Origin: Altericroceibacterium spongiae
GTDB taxonomy: Bacteria; Pseudomonadota; Alphaproteobacteria; Sphingomonadales; Sphingomonadaceae
Assembly (NCBI RefSeq): GCF_003610805.1
Contig: NZ_RAPF01000005.1
Coordinates: 281,795-345,794 of the forward strand
Direction: 5' to 3'
DNA: 64,000 nucleotides
Position 1 is the stretch's first letter, and every line of letters starts with the position of its first letter. Shown here in pieces: positions 35,815 through 44,032 of the stretch. The notes under the pieces are model-generated. The model saw only the letters and a program-made list of their open reading frames with translations. It was not told the origin of the DNA and ran no database searches. The position numbers and the translations under genes are program-made.

Positions 35815-36729
35815 ATGCGCCATTTCAATAAGCCATCCAAATCAATTCCCGATCAAATCGCGTTGCTCCAAGAGCGTGGCATGGTGATTCAAAACGTCCA
35901 GCAAGCAAAGTGGGCGCTCAGCCATATCAGCTATTATCGGTTGCGTGCCTACTGGCTCTATTATGAAGCCGATCCCGAATCCGGCAATCATGTATTCAAG
36001 GATGGGACGACGCTGGAGGCGGTGCTCGCCTTGTATGAGTTTGATCGTCATCTACGGCTCCTGCTCATGGATGCATTGGAGCGGATAGAGGTCGCGGCGC
36101 GCGGTGCGTGGGCGCACCAAATGGCAATGCCCTATGGGCCGCACGGCTACCTTAATGCGGCGCTCTATCCGCGCACGGACCGCTTTCAAGCCAACCTGGC
36201 CCAGCTACAATCCGAATATGATCGCTCGCATGACGTGTTCGTCGATCACTACAAGCGCACCTATAACAACCCGCCATTGCCGCCTGTCTGGATGGCTGCG
36301 GAGTTCATTTCCTTTGGCCTGCTTTCCAAGTTCTTCTCTGCCTTGGGGGGACGCGCAGACCGTAAGGTCATTGCTCGAAAGATCGGCTTTGATGACCGGG
36401 TGTTTCAGGGCTTGATGCATCACCTTGCAACGGTGCGGAATATCTGCGCACACCATAGCCGCCTTTGGAATCGGCGCTTCACCGTAACCTTTCCAATCGC
36501 ACAAAATCCGGCCAGCCTTGCAGATACGATAGCCCCCGAAGCTGATCGCAAGCTCTACAACACACTCTCGATGCTCTTGCACTCAATGGGAATCGTGGCC
36601 CCTGAATCGGATTGGCCAAGCCGTTTGACGTGTTTGATCGCGGAAAATCCCACGGGTAATTTTGCCGCCATGGGCTTCCCCGACGATTGGCGGGAGCGTC
36701 CGCTATGGGCGCATCTCTGCTCCGATTAG
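35815..36729 (+). CDS. abiF: AbiF/Abi_2-family abortive-infection protein with two HEPN motifs
   Basis: 304 residues from the ATG at 35815. The family start is HFNKPSKSIPDQIALLQERGM..., followed by YYRLRAYWLYYE. Two HEPN ribonuclease motifs of the form R-x4-H are visible: RGAWAH at 96-101 and RNICAH at 208-213, the latter in the typical LATVRNICAHHSRLWNR context. Proteins of this family act as toxins in abortive infection; recent work describes AbiF with its upstream RNA as a toxin with an RNA antitoxin and as the likely ancestor of Cas13. The gene lies next to tRNA-Ser, in variable DNA. An in-frame extension to 35623 runs through the RNA and is not credible. Confidence 0.88.
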   Translation: MRHFNKPSKSIPDQIALLQERGMVIQNVQQAKWALSHISYYRLRAYWLYYEADPESGNHVFKDGTTLEAVLALYEFDRHLRLLLMDALERIEVAARGAWAHQMAMPYGPHGYLNAALYPRTDRFQANLAQLQSEYDRSHDVFVDHYKRTYNNPPLPPVWMAAEFISFGLLSKFFSALGGRADRKVIARKIGFDDRVFQGLMHHLATVRNICAHHSRLWNRRFTVTFPIAQNPASLADTIAPEADRKLYNTLSMLLHSMGIVAPESDWPSRLTCLIAENPTGNFAAMGFPDDWRERPLWAHLCSD

Positions 36730-36822
36730 TCCGCTCGCGTCTGCCTGAAGCGCAGCGCCTATCGGGGAACGGTTATGGGAACCGGCGCACGACCTTGAAA
36801 AATCAATAAAATCAAGGGAAGG

Positions 36823-36915
36823 TGGCGGAGACGGAGGGATTCGAACCCTCGATACGGGGATCACCCGTATGGTCCCTTAGCAGGGGACTGGTTTCAGCCA
36901 CTCACCCACGTCTCC
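36823..36915 (-). tRNA. tRNA-Ser (GCU anticodon)
   Basis: 93 bases including an encoded CCA. The acceptor stem GGAGACG/CGTCTCC is perfect. The anticodon loop is CTGCTAA (anticodon GCT), the long variable arm CATACGGGTGATCCCCGTATC marks a class II tRNA, and the T arm is GAGGG-TTCGAAT-CCCTC. The 3' end points left, toward the variable strip and the conjugative element. tRNA-Ser genes are common integration targets, so this tRNA is a possible attachment gene for material on its left. Confidence 0.95.
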
Positions 36916-37115
36916 GGATCGCGTTTCAGCGATGAGGGCGCGCTATAGGGCCTGTCGGCGGATGGGACAAGCCCGGTTTCACACAAAATTGTACGAAATT
37001 TCAAAGCCTGCATTTTGGCTCGTTCTGCCGTAAAACCGACTCAACTGACCGCGCATTCATTGTTGCTTCAGGCATAAGCGCGTTTCTGGCTGAAAGTATT
37101 TTTCGTGAGGTGTGA

Positions 37116-37937
37116 ATGGTGCAGGGGACGATGATCGATTTTGCCGGAATGATACGCCGAGGTGCCGTGGCAGCTCTTATGCCGCTTGCCATGTTCGCAA
37201 CCACTCCGGCTGTTGCCCAGGTGCAGGAGATCGATCCCGACGCGGCTATCGATGGAGATCTGTCACAGCCGGAACCCCAGTCCGATGCATCGACAACGGA
37301 TGTGCCGAGTTATGAAGATCGGACCATGGATCTTCCGCCGGAAGCAGCTTCCCCTGAGCAGGATCCCTATGCTTCGCCGGCTACCCAGTCTCCCACCGGC
37401 GAATCGAGCCCTGCCACTGAAGCAGCACCCGCAGCAGAAGCTGCTGATTCCAGCACGACTTATAAAGAAGACGATCTGATCGGTGCGGCCGAAGGTCTTT
37501 TCGGGAAAGGAGCTGAAGGCCTTGCCCGCATGATCGAAGATTTACTGGCCAAACAAGGTGAACCCAACGCCTATATTGTCGGTCGTGAAGGTGGCGGAGC
37601 GTTTATTGTGGGTGTCCGCTATGGTTCGGGTACGCTGTACCACAAGGTTGAAGGGCAAAAGCCGGTTTACTGGACAGGCCCGTCCATAGGATTCGACGCG
37701 GGCGCGAATGCCGGGAATACGTTTATTCTCGTCTACAACCTTTGGGATACCGAAGATCTCTATGAGCGCTTTCCGGCAGGGGAAGGGCAGGCTTATGTGG
37801 TGGGTGGTCTGACTGCCAGCTATCTGCGTAAAGGCGATATTGTAATGATTCCCATCCGTATGGGGGCAGGACTGCGCCTTGGTGTGAATGCAGGCTATAT
37901 GAAGTTCTCGAAAAAGCAGCGCTGGCTGCCTTTCTGA
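37116..37937 (+). CDS. EipA-family (DUF1134) envelope integrity protein
   Basis: 273 residues. A signal sequence with a hydrophobic core (about 16-34, ending AVAQV) is followed by a low-complexity Pro/Ala/Glu linker to about residue 115. A compact C-terminal domain follows: PNAYIVGREGGGAFIVGVRYGSGTLYHK, IGFDAGANAGNTFILVYNLWDTEDLYERFP, the DUF1134 signature. EipA was characterised in Brucella as an envelope integrity factor. The first ATG (37116) and one 15 bases later are both possible. Confidence 0.88.
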   Translation: MVQGTMIDFAGMIRRGAVAALMPLAMFATTPAVAQVQEIDPDAAIDGDLSQPEPQSDASTTDVPSYEDRTMDLPPEAASPEQDPYASPATQSPTGESSPATEAAPAAEAADSSTTYKEDDLIGAAEGLFGKGAEGLARMIEDLLAKQGEPNAYIVGREGGGAFIVGVRYGSGTLYHKVEGQKPVYWTGPSIGFDAGANAGNTFILVYNLWDTEDLYERFPAGEGQAYVVGGLTASYLRKGDIVMIPIRMGAGLRLGVNAGYMKFSKKQRWLPF

Positions 37938-38016
37938 GGAACTTTCTTGCGAAAAATAGTGCGGCGCTGAAATTCACGCTTGATAGGCCCCGCGCACAGG
38001 AGCATTAGCGCTGCCC

Positions 38017-39192
38017 ATGCTTGACACACTCGACCAACAACCGCCCGATGCGCTGCTTGCGCTTATCAAGCTCTATAATGACGACCCGCGTGTCGATAAG
38101 ATCGACCTCGGCGTGGGCGTCTATCGTACGGATGACGGAGGCACTCCCGTCTTCGGTGCGATTAAAGAGGCGGAGCGCAAACTGGTCGAGGAACAGGACT
38201 CCAAGGCCTATCTTGGTCCCGAAGGCGATATGGGCTTCGTCCATGCTCTGATGCCGTTTATTTTCGGCGAAGATCCGACGCGCGGCGGACGGATTGAGGG
38301 TATGCAGACGCCTGGCGGCACCGGGGCCGTTCGCCTTGCTGCCGCCCTGGCTCACCGCGCCGGCGCCAAGCGGATGATCGTAGGAGCGCCGAGCTGGCCC
38401 AATCATGCCCAGATCATCAAGGATCTCGGTATCGAGATCGTGAGCTTCACCCATGCCACGTCGGACGGTCTGGCCGATCTCGATACCGTGAAAAAGGCAA
38501 TCGAGGATTCTCAGCCGGGCGATGCCATCCTCCTGCATGGCTGCTGTCACAATCCGACGGGCATCGATTATACACATGAGCAGTGGGATGAGATCGCCGC
38601 TGCGCTTGGTAATAGCGAGCTGCTTCCGATTATCGATCTTGCCTATCAGGGGCTGGGACACGGTCTGGAAGACGATTCCTATGGCCTTCGTGCTGTGCTG
38701 GCCAAGGTTCCGGAAGCCCTGATCGCCTATAGTTGTGACAAGAATTTCGGTCTTTATCGAGACCGTGTCGGTGCTCTTTACGTGATGGCCGAAGCTAATG
38801 GCCAGATCGATCGCATTCTGTCCAATGGTCATGCGCTGGCCCGTGCCAACTGGTCGATGCCGCCTGATCACGGGGCGGCTGCCGTTCGGCTGGTCCTGCG
38901 CGATGAAGCGCTGACCGCCATGTGGCATAATGAGCTCGACGGTATGCGCGATCGTATGCGCCAGGTGCGCGATCGTCTGGCCGAAGCCGGTACGGTCGGC
39001 TCGCTGGATATGACCCCGCTCGGCACGCAGAACGGCCTGTTCTCGGTTTTACCGCTTACAAAAGAACAGATTCTCAAGCTCCGGGAAGATCATGCGGTCT
39101 ATATGGCCGGTTCCGGCCGGATCAATATTGCCGGCCTGACAATGGGTAATATTGAGAAGTTTATCGATGCTCTGGCCGATGTAACGGTCTGA
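38017..39192 (+). CDS. Aromatic/aspartate aminotransferase, class I fold
   Basis: 391 residues. PLP-enzyme features: LHGCCHNPTGIDYT (Asn of the cofactor pocket), PIIDLAYQGLG, and the Schiff-base lysine in SCDKNFGLYRDRVGAL (Lys242). GVGVYRTDDGGTPVF at the start is typical of the AspC/TyrB subgroup. It exchanges amino groups between aspartate or aromatic amino acids and 2-oxoglutarate. The short head MLDTLDQQPPDALLALI is normal. A hairpin terminator follows at 39219. Confidence 0.9.
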   Translation: MLDTLDQQPPDALLALIKLYNDDPRVDKIDLGVGVYRTDDGGTPVFGAIKEAERKLVEEQDSKAYLGPEGDMGFVHALMPFIFGEDPTRGGRIEGMQTPGGTGAVRLAAALAHRAGAKRMIVGAPSWPNHAQIIKDLGIEIVSFTHATSDGLADLDTVKKAIEDSQPGDAILLHGCCHNPTGIDYTHEQWDEIAAALGNSELLPIIDLAYQGLGHGLEDDSYGLRAVLAKVPEALIAYSCDKNFGLYRDRVGALYVMAEANGQIDRILSNGHALARANWSMPPDHGAAAVRLVLRDEALTAMWHNELDGMRDRMRQVRDRLAEAGTVGSLDMTPLGTQNGLFSVLPLTKEQILKLREDHAVYMAGSGRINIAGLTMGNIEKFIDALADVTV

Positions 39193-39218
39193 ACAATAGA
39201 GATTTCATATTATGGTAG

Positions 39219-39240
39219 TCCCCGCCCTGTGTGGCGGGGA
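39219..39240. terminator. Terminator hairpin between the aminotransferase and riboflavin genes
   Basis: TCCCCGCC pairs perfectly with GGCGGGGA around a 6-base loop. It lies 26 bases after the aminotransferase stop and 36 bases before the end of the convergent riboflavin synthase gene. The T-run after it is weak. Confidence 0.6.
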
Positions 39241-39275
39241 TTATCGTTTCAGGCGCTTGTTTTTCCAAAGCAAGA

Positions 39276-39893
39276 TTAGCTTCGCAGGCTGTTCATGCGA
39301 TGAAGATAGCGCGCCACCGTATCGATTTCGAGATTGACCGTATCGCCGCTCCGGCGCTGGCCGATCGTGGTAACCTGCGCGGTGTGAGGGATGATGTTCA
39401 GTCCGAAATGCACACTGCCATCGGTTTGATCTTCAACCGAATTCACAGTGAGGGAAATGCCATCCACGGTGATTGAACCTTTGGGAGCGATGAACGCAGC
39501 GAGGTTTGCCGGAGCATGAATGAGAAAGCGATGCGAATCGCCCTCATCGCGGATCGAGACGATCCGGCCCACTGCATCGACATGACCGCTGACGATATGG
39601 CCGCCCAGTTCGTCCCCCAGTTTGAGCGAGGGTTCGAGATTGAGGCGGCGGGTTTCGTGCCACATTCCGACAGAGGTGCAGGCGAGGGTCTCGGCTGAAA
39701 TATCGACGGAAAACCAGCAGTTTCCGGCGGTTCCGCCCTTTGAAACCACTGTCAGGCAGACACCCGAACAGGCGATGGAGGCGCCGATGGCGATGGTTTC
39801 GGGATCGAACGGGCAGGTGATGGTAAGGTGCAGATCGCCTTTTTGTTCAGCTTTAAGAATGGTGCCAATGGCGGTGACTATGCCGGTAAACAT
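39276..39893 (-). CDS. ribE: Riboflavin synthase, alpha chain
   Basis: 205 residues. It starts MFTGIVTAIGTI, the invariant riboflavin synthase N-terminus. There are two lumazine-binding repeats: SIACSGVCLTVVS in the first, and GGHIVSGHVDAVGRIV with SITVDGISLTVNSV in the second. It dismutates 6,7-dimethyl-8-ribityllumazine to riboflavin. The gene starts within the end of ribD (16-base overlap), forming an operon with it. No FMN riboswitch is apparent upstream of ribD. Confidence 0.95.
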   Translation of the reverse strand: MFTGIVTAIGTILKAEQKGDLHLTITCPFDPETIAIGASIACSGVCLTVVSKGGTAGNCWFSVDISAETLACTSVGMWHETRRLNLEPSLKLGDELGGHIVSGHVDAVGRIVSIRDEGDSHRFLIHAPANLAAFIAPKGSITVDGISLTVNSVEDQTDGSVHFGLNIIPHTAQVTTIGQRRSGDTVNLEIDTVARYLHRMNSLRS

Positions 39894-40903
39894 GGGTTTC
39901 GCTCATATATTTCGAGAGTGTCGCTGCCAAGCTGGCGCCGGTCCTGAAAGGTCCAGCGATGATGGGCGGCGGCGAGACCGGTGAGGCCGAGATCGGCAAT
40001 GGAAGGTTGCCCGCCGCCGATCAGGATAGGAGCGCGATAAAGCAACAGGCGATCGACCAGATCCGCTTTGAGAAAAGCGGCGGCTGTTTGCGCACCGCCT
40101 TCGATGAAGAGATATTGGATGCCCTCCAGGCCGCAGATTTCCGCGGGTTCTGAGATGGCATGCCATCCGGTTGGCACTGCGCCGCCGGTCAGAACCAAGC
40201 GCTGCGGGCTGCGTTTTTCGAGCCCGGGAAGGCGGACATCGAGGCGCGGATTGTCGGCTCTCAGCGTGCCGCCACCGACCAGAATCGCATCGGCTCGTGC
40301 GCGTTCGCGATGGGTGTGAGCGCGGGCTTCGGGGCCAGTGATCCAGCGGCTTTCACCATTGCCGAGAGCGATCATTCCGTCGAGTGAAAGGGCCAGTTTG
40401 AGAGTAACATGGGGGCGCCCCGAAAGGCGCTGCCGGAGATAGCCCGAAAGGCTGTCTTCAGCGGATTTCGACTGAGCGAGGGTGACAGCGATTCCGGCCT
40501 GTTGGATATGGGTTATGCCCTGTCCTGCGGTGCGCGGGTCCGGGTCGCAAGTGCCTATAATAACGCGGGAAAGTCCCGATTTGCTCACCAGATCGGCGCA
40601 GGCCGGGCCGCGTGTGCTGCGATGGGCGCAGGGTTCGAGCGTGACATAGAGCGTGGCGCCTTTCGCCCGGTTTCCCGCCTGTTCGAGCGCCATGGCTTCG
40701 GCATGGGGGCGGCCGCCGGGCTGGGTCCAGCCTTGTCCGACAACGGGGCCTGACGGGCACGGAACAGGGCCAGAAGCGCCTTGAACGGGGCCATTAGCCA
40801 CAATGATCGCGCCCACAGCGGGGTTCGGGCGGCTCAAAGGCCGGCCGCGTTCGGCCAGAGCGGCGGCTGCCGCCAGCCATTTTTCGTCCAGACCGGAAAT
40901 CAC
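39878..40903 (-). CDS. ribD: RibD, bifunctional deaminase/reductase of riboflavin synthesis
   Basis: 341 residues. The zinc deaminase domain shows GGRPHAEAMAL and the cysteines in EPCAHRSTRGPACADL. The C-terminal reductase domain shows HVTLKLALSLDGMIALGNGESRWITG and FIEGGAQTAAAFL. Between PNPAVGAIIV and the HAE box is an unusual insert with the repeated tripeptide GPV (GPVQGASGPVPCPSGPVV). It catalyses two steps between GTP-derived pyrimidine and the substrate of lumazine synthase. It overlaps the upstream gene by 4 bases. Confidence 0.95.
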   Translation of the reverse strand: MISGLDEKWLAAAAALAERGRPLSRPNPAVGAIIVANGPVQGASGPVPCPSGPVVGQGWTQPGGRPHAEAMALEQAGNRAKGATLYVTLEPCAHRSTRGPACADLVSKSGLSRVIIGTCDPDPRTAGQGITHIQQAGIAVTLAQSKSAEDSLSGYLRQRLSGRPHVTLKLALSLDGMIALGNGESRWITGPEARAHTHRERARADAILVGGGTLRADNPRLDVRLPGLEKRSPQRLVLTGGAVPTGWHAISEPAEICGLEGIQYLFIEGGAQTAAAFLKADLVDRLLLYRAPILIGGGQPSIADLGLTGLAAAHHRWTFQDRRQLGSDTLEIYERNPCLPA

Positions 40904-41406
40904 CGGGAGGGTGAGTCGGGAGAGGCCGTTTCGCCATCGCTCCCGGACCGGCCTGCCTCGATCGCGGCGATGGCTTCTTCCTGCTCTTCGGCGAGCTTTT
41001 CGCGTTCGGCCTGACGGCTCGATTTCGCCGCCGCTTCATCCTGCTCGATATCGCGTTCCATCGAATCGACGTCGAGCCCGGTCGCGCGGCCCAGCGTGCG
41101 ATAGAGATCCTTGCGCAATTCGGCCCGTTCTTCGAGCCTGGCTTCCCGCTCTTCCTTGCGCTTCTGGCTTTCGAGAATCGAAGCGACGATTTCGGCATCG
41201 CTGCGGCCATCGGCGAAAGTGGAAATATAGGTCACTTTGGGCGGGCGTGGCGGCACGCGCTGGCTCTTGGGCAGCAGCACCATGAAAATGGCAAAGGTCA
41301 GCGCTATCGAAATCGCCAGCACCCGCCAGCGATAGGGATTGTCCCGCCAGATCGCAGCGAAATCGGCCGCCGCGCTGCGAGGATTGATGTCACGCCAGAA
41401 GCTCAT
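40900..41406 (-). CDS. Conserved membrane-anchored protein with charged coiled-coil tail
   Basis: 168 residues from the ATG at 41406. Residues about 25-42 form one membrane segment (VLAISIALTFAIFMVLLP). A highly charged helical region follows (SQKRKEEREARLEERAELRK, AEREKLAEEQEEA). I know no function for it. The ATGA overlap with ribD suggests cotranscription, a neighbourhood seen in related sphingomonads. Confidence 0.7.
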   Translation of the reverse strand: MSFWRDINPRSAAADFAAIWRDNPYRWRVLAISIALTFAIFMVLLPKSQRVPPRPPKVTYISTFADGRSDAEIVASILESQKRKEEREARLEERAELRKDLYRTLGRATGLDVDSMERDIEQDEAAAKSSRQAEREKLAEEQEEAIAAIEAGRSGSDGETASPDSPSR

Positions 41407-41724
41407 GGGGCGCAGGATAGGCGCAGTGGCCGCATCATGCCAGCCCATTCATGGCGGGGAAACGGCGAACAGCAGGACCGATGGCGGCCCAGTAGTTGCG
41501 AAAGCACACTGAGCCGCCGCACATAAAGTCCGCTTTTCGCGATATTTCGGTCGAAAGCGGCATTTTCGGACACGACCCTACTGCCGGTCATAGCGCATTT
41601 ATTGTACCGCTCTCCAAAGCGGACGTTCGGCGCGAGGTTAGCTTGGTCAGCTTTGCGCCCTAATGTCGGTCGTTGAATGGCTTTGGCACGAAGGAAGAAA
41701 GCAGACATCAAATGCGCGTTTATC
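41407..41724. other. 318-base gap with a long inverted repeat, left flank of the toxin-antitoxin operon
   Basis: No gene is apparent. GTCCGCTTT (41528-41536) and AAAGCGGAC (41616-41624) form 9-base inverted arms about 80 bases apart, with more related motifs between them. This could be a small non-autonomous repeat element. The opposite flank of the operon (43995-44270) has no exact copy of these arms. Confidence 0.35.
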
Positions 41725-42294
41725 CTAAATCCCCGACCAGTCGATGATGCCATGGTTTTCCAGCTCCTCGACATCACCCGGACTGGTGTAGTCGCTTAAA
41801 AGGACGAGATTGCGCGTGTCATACCGAGCATTTGGCACCAGCATCGCGGTCGGATCGCCCGGGCTATCGGAGCCGAGGAAGTGAATAGCCTCGCCAATCT
41901 TCTGGCAAGTCTCGTATTCACCGATGCGGTCGAGATACGGCAGCTTTCCGAAACTCGCCATGTCAACACCGAGCTTTTCGAGCGTTCCCTTCCCGCAGAG
42001 GTCGATTGCGCCGCTCACCTTCACCGAAAGAGCGAATAGCCGGTATTTGAGCTTTGACGGGACGACGGGCTGCCCCCTGCCGAGGTGGAAACGCATTTCG
42101 GCCAGCGCGCCCTCGCGTGAAAGCGAGGTATAGAGGACTTCGAAACTGCCGTCGTCCCACCGGTTTCCACCACTTGAAAAGATCGTTGGGTCGCGCGTAT
42201 CGCGAACAACTCTCCAGACGATCATCTCAAGCGGCTCGCAGGGCAAGCCCTCCAGAGTGTCAATCAGGGTGCGATCACGAGCCCCCCCAATCAT
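41725..42294 (-). CDS. RES-domain toxin
   Basis: 189 residues. The RES domain is recognisable: VWRVVRDTRDPTIFSSGGNRWDDGSFEVLYTSLSREGALAEMRFH has the conserved Arg, the R-W-x-x-x-G and the Tyr-Ser-x-x-x-x-A-x-x-E of this fold. Characterised RES toxins (for example ParT, MbcT, Res) act on NAD+ or transfer ADP-ribose. The antitoxin gene is directly upstream, 3 bases away. It is the last gene of the operon. Confidence 0.88.
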   Translation of the reverse strand: MIGGARDRTLIDTLEGLPCEPLEMIVWRVVRDTRDPTIFSSGGNRWDDGSFEVLYTSLSREGALAEMRFHLGRGQPVVPSKLKYRLFALSVKVSGAIDLCGKGTLEKLGVDMASFGKLPYLDRIGEYETCQKIGEAIHFLGSDSPGDPTAMLVPNARYDTRNLVLLSDYTSPGDVEELENHGIIDWSGI

Positions 42295-42297
42295 CGG

Positions 42298-42639
42298 TTA
42301 GAGATATCCATCCGAATCGAGGCGATCGAGCACGCGGAAGATTTCGACCACTCGCCCTTCATGGATGAGATCGATCGCCCGTTGTCCTTCGAGCTGAGGA
42401 TGCGGAGCATAGAGCCACATCCGGATCTCGTCGTTGTTGTAGTAATCCTCGAGCCGCTTAACGACATAAACTAGGTCCGACAGAACGCGTTCGCGCCCCG
42501 GTTGCGGCCTCTTCGTGCCGTTCCGCCATCGCGATACCGTCGCTTTGGAGACATCAGTGAAATTGGCGATATCGGTCCCGTTAAGGCCACCGATGGTCTC
42601 AAGGTCCGAAATGCTTCGCGCTATGGCCGTGCTAGCCAT
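42298..42639 (-). CDS. Xre/MbcA/ParS-type antitoxin
   Basis: 113 residues. An XRE-like HTH (about 18-45, LNGTDIANFTDVSKATVSRWRNGTKRPQPG) is followed by the C-terminal toxin-binding domain with GQRAIDLIHEGRVVEIFRVLDRL. That is the MbcA/ParS/Xre antitoxin domain typical of RES pairs. It probably neutralises the RES toxin and represses the operon through the palindrome at 44007-44032. Its ATG shares one base with the end of the upstream gene. Confidence 0.88.
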   Translation of the reverse strand: MASTAIARSISDLETIGGLNGTDIANFTDVSKATVSRWRNGTKRPQPGRERVLSDLVYVVKRLEDYYNNDEIRMWLYAPHPQLEGQRAIDLIHEGRVVEIFRVLDRLDSDGYL

Positions 42640-43994
42640 TATCGTGTCCCGGTTTCTTTATGTTGGGTCGCGAGGCGAACCGAGCCAATTTCCTTAGCGA
42701 GATAACCCTGCTCCTTCCGCTCGGTTGCGATATCCTCGAACGTCTCACGCAGGGAATCTGATTTCTGTCTCTGCTCCGTCAAGCGCTTCTGAAGCTTAGC
42801 AAGATCGACATTGTTCGCCTTAGCGACCTCCGCCTTGGGATTGAGCTTCTCGGCACGCTTCGCTGTACTGGCAATTTCGCGCATCCGTGTCTGGGCGAAG
42901 AATTCGGGGCGATCCACTGTCGGGACTTTGGAAATCGCAAGCAGCCGATGCTCGGCATCGGCGGCATTAAAGCGACGCGCATCGTTCTGAATATCTTGGA
43001 CGCCGTTGGGCGCGATATGGCGCTCGGCCGGCAGAAGCAGACTTCTTGCACCATGAGCCGACAAGAGAACCTCCATCTCCTTCGTGGTGAAGGTGCGACC
43101 GAGGGCGGTCACAGAGATGCGTTGGGCGCGGCCACCTTTCTTGCCATCTTCGGGGTCGCGCTTTTTGGGCGGGTCATTCCAGTTCGAGGTGGTGAAGGCC
43201 GTCTGCTCCCCGAAGCCATGAGCGATCCCAGAGACGACGTTCATCGAGAGCAATGCCTCGCCGGCGAGACCGCCCACATAATCCATGATGATAGGTACGC
43301 CCGCATTGTGCCACCCTGCCAATGTGCCGATTAGGCGCTGCGCGTTGGTCGGGCTATTCTCAACCGGAGACATACTGAGGCGAAGCCAAAGATTGTCGAC
43401 GGGCATAGATTGCAGGTCGGTAAGGAACTGCCGCTGGAAATCGGGTTTGCGTAAATCGCTAAGGCGCGCAGCGAGCAGATAGTCGATGCGTACGTTCTGA
43501 CCGCCAGCATCGTCGAGAGCCGTGCGCAGCAGTTCGCAACCCTCGACGTTAATCCGATACCAGCCATCGAACCCCGGATCGCCAAGAAATTGGGTCGGTG
43601 CCAGGACCGCGTCTACACCGAGCTCCATGCACATTTTAGCGATCTGGCCATAGATGTCCGTAGAATGACCTTTTCGGAAAAGCTCGGGCCCAAGTGGCGT
43701 CCCTTTATCGGGCGACGCCCATGGTGCGCTGGCTGCGAGTCCGCCGCACTTTCGTCTCGACGAAAGCTCGATGGTTCGCGGATCGAGAATGATCTCGGTT
43801 TCGCGTCCACGAAGCATTTCGATCAAGTCGCGCTGGTGAGCAGCTTTGGAAGCGTCGATCACCACCCGCTTACTGGTCAAAGTGCCCGCCGCAATTAGAT
43901 CGGCTACGCGGCGATAGCTACCTTCGCCAAGTCGGATGAAATGGGCGAACGGTTGGAAGACCGCTTTCTGTTTCGGAAACTGAATGACGCTCAT
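42639..43994 (-). CDS. Large protein of the RES/Xre operon, function unknown
   Basis: 451 residues, not recognised. The first 300 residues alternate strands and helices as in an alpha/beta barrel: RVVIDASKAAHQRDLIEMLRG, TEIILDPRTIELSS, GVDAVLAPTQFLGDPGFDGWY, VRIDYLLAARLSDL, VDNLWLRLSMSPVEN, GVPIIMDYVGGLAGEALLS, VSGIAHGFGEQ. There may be a distant relation to TIM-barrel enzymes such as tRNA-guanine transglycosylases, which I cannot confirm. The last 80 residues are a charged coiled coil (LAKLQKRLTEQRQKSDSLRETFEDIA). It is the first gene of the operon, fused by a 1-base overlap to the antitoxin gene. Confidence 0.75.
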   Translation of the reverse strand: MSVIQFPKQKAVFQPFAHFIRLGEGSYRRVADLIAAGTLTSKRVVIDASKAAHQRDLIEMLRGRETEIILDPRTIELSSRRKCGGLAASAPWASPDKGTPLGPELFRKGHSTDIYGQIAKMCMELGVDAVLAPTQFLGDPGFDGWYRINVEGCELLRTALDDAGGQNVRIDYLLAARLSDLRKPDFQRQFLTDLQSMPVDNLWLRLSMSPVENSPTNAQRLIGTLAGWHNAGVPIIMDYVGGLAGEALLSMNVVSGIAHGFGEQTAFTTSNWNDPPKKRDPEDGKKGGRAQRISVTALGRTFTTKEMEVLLSAHGARSLLLPAERHIAPNGVQDIQNDARRFNAADAEHRLLAISKVPTVDRPEFFAQTRMREIASTAKRAEKLNPKAEVAKANNVDLAKLQKRLTEQRQKSDSLRETFEDIATERKEQGYLAKEIGSVRLATQHKETGTR

Positions 43995-44006
43995 AATGAC
44001 CTCTTT

Positions 44007-44032
44007 GTTTCAGGCATATGCCATTGTGAAAC
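44007..44032. promoter_or_regulatory. Nested palindromic operator before the toxin-antitoxin operon
   Basis: GTTTCA (44007-44012) and TGAAAC (44027-44032) are inverted arms that enclose the perfect palindrome GGCATATGCC (44013-44022). It lies 12 bases before the first start codon of the operon, where an autoregulating Xre antitoxin would bind. The remaining DNA to 44270 shows no gene. Confidence 0.6.

Noticed and set aside
40904..41724. FMN riboswitch upstream of the riboflavin genes
   Set aside because: None of the conserved RFN-element blocks could be seen before ribD or before the gene upstream of it.
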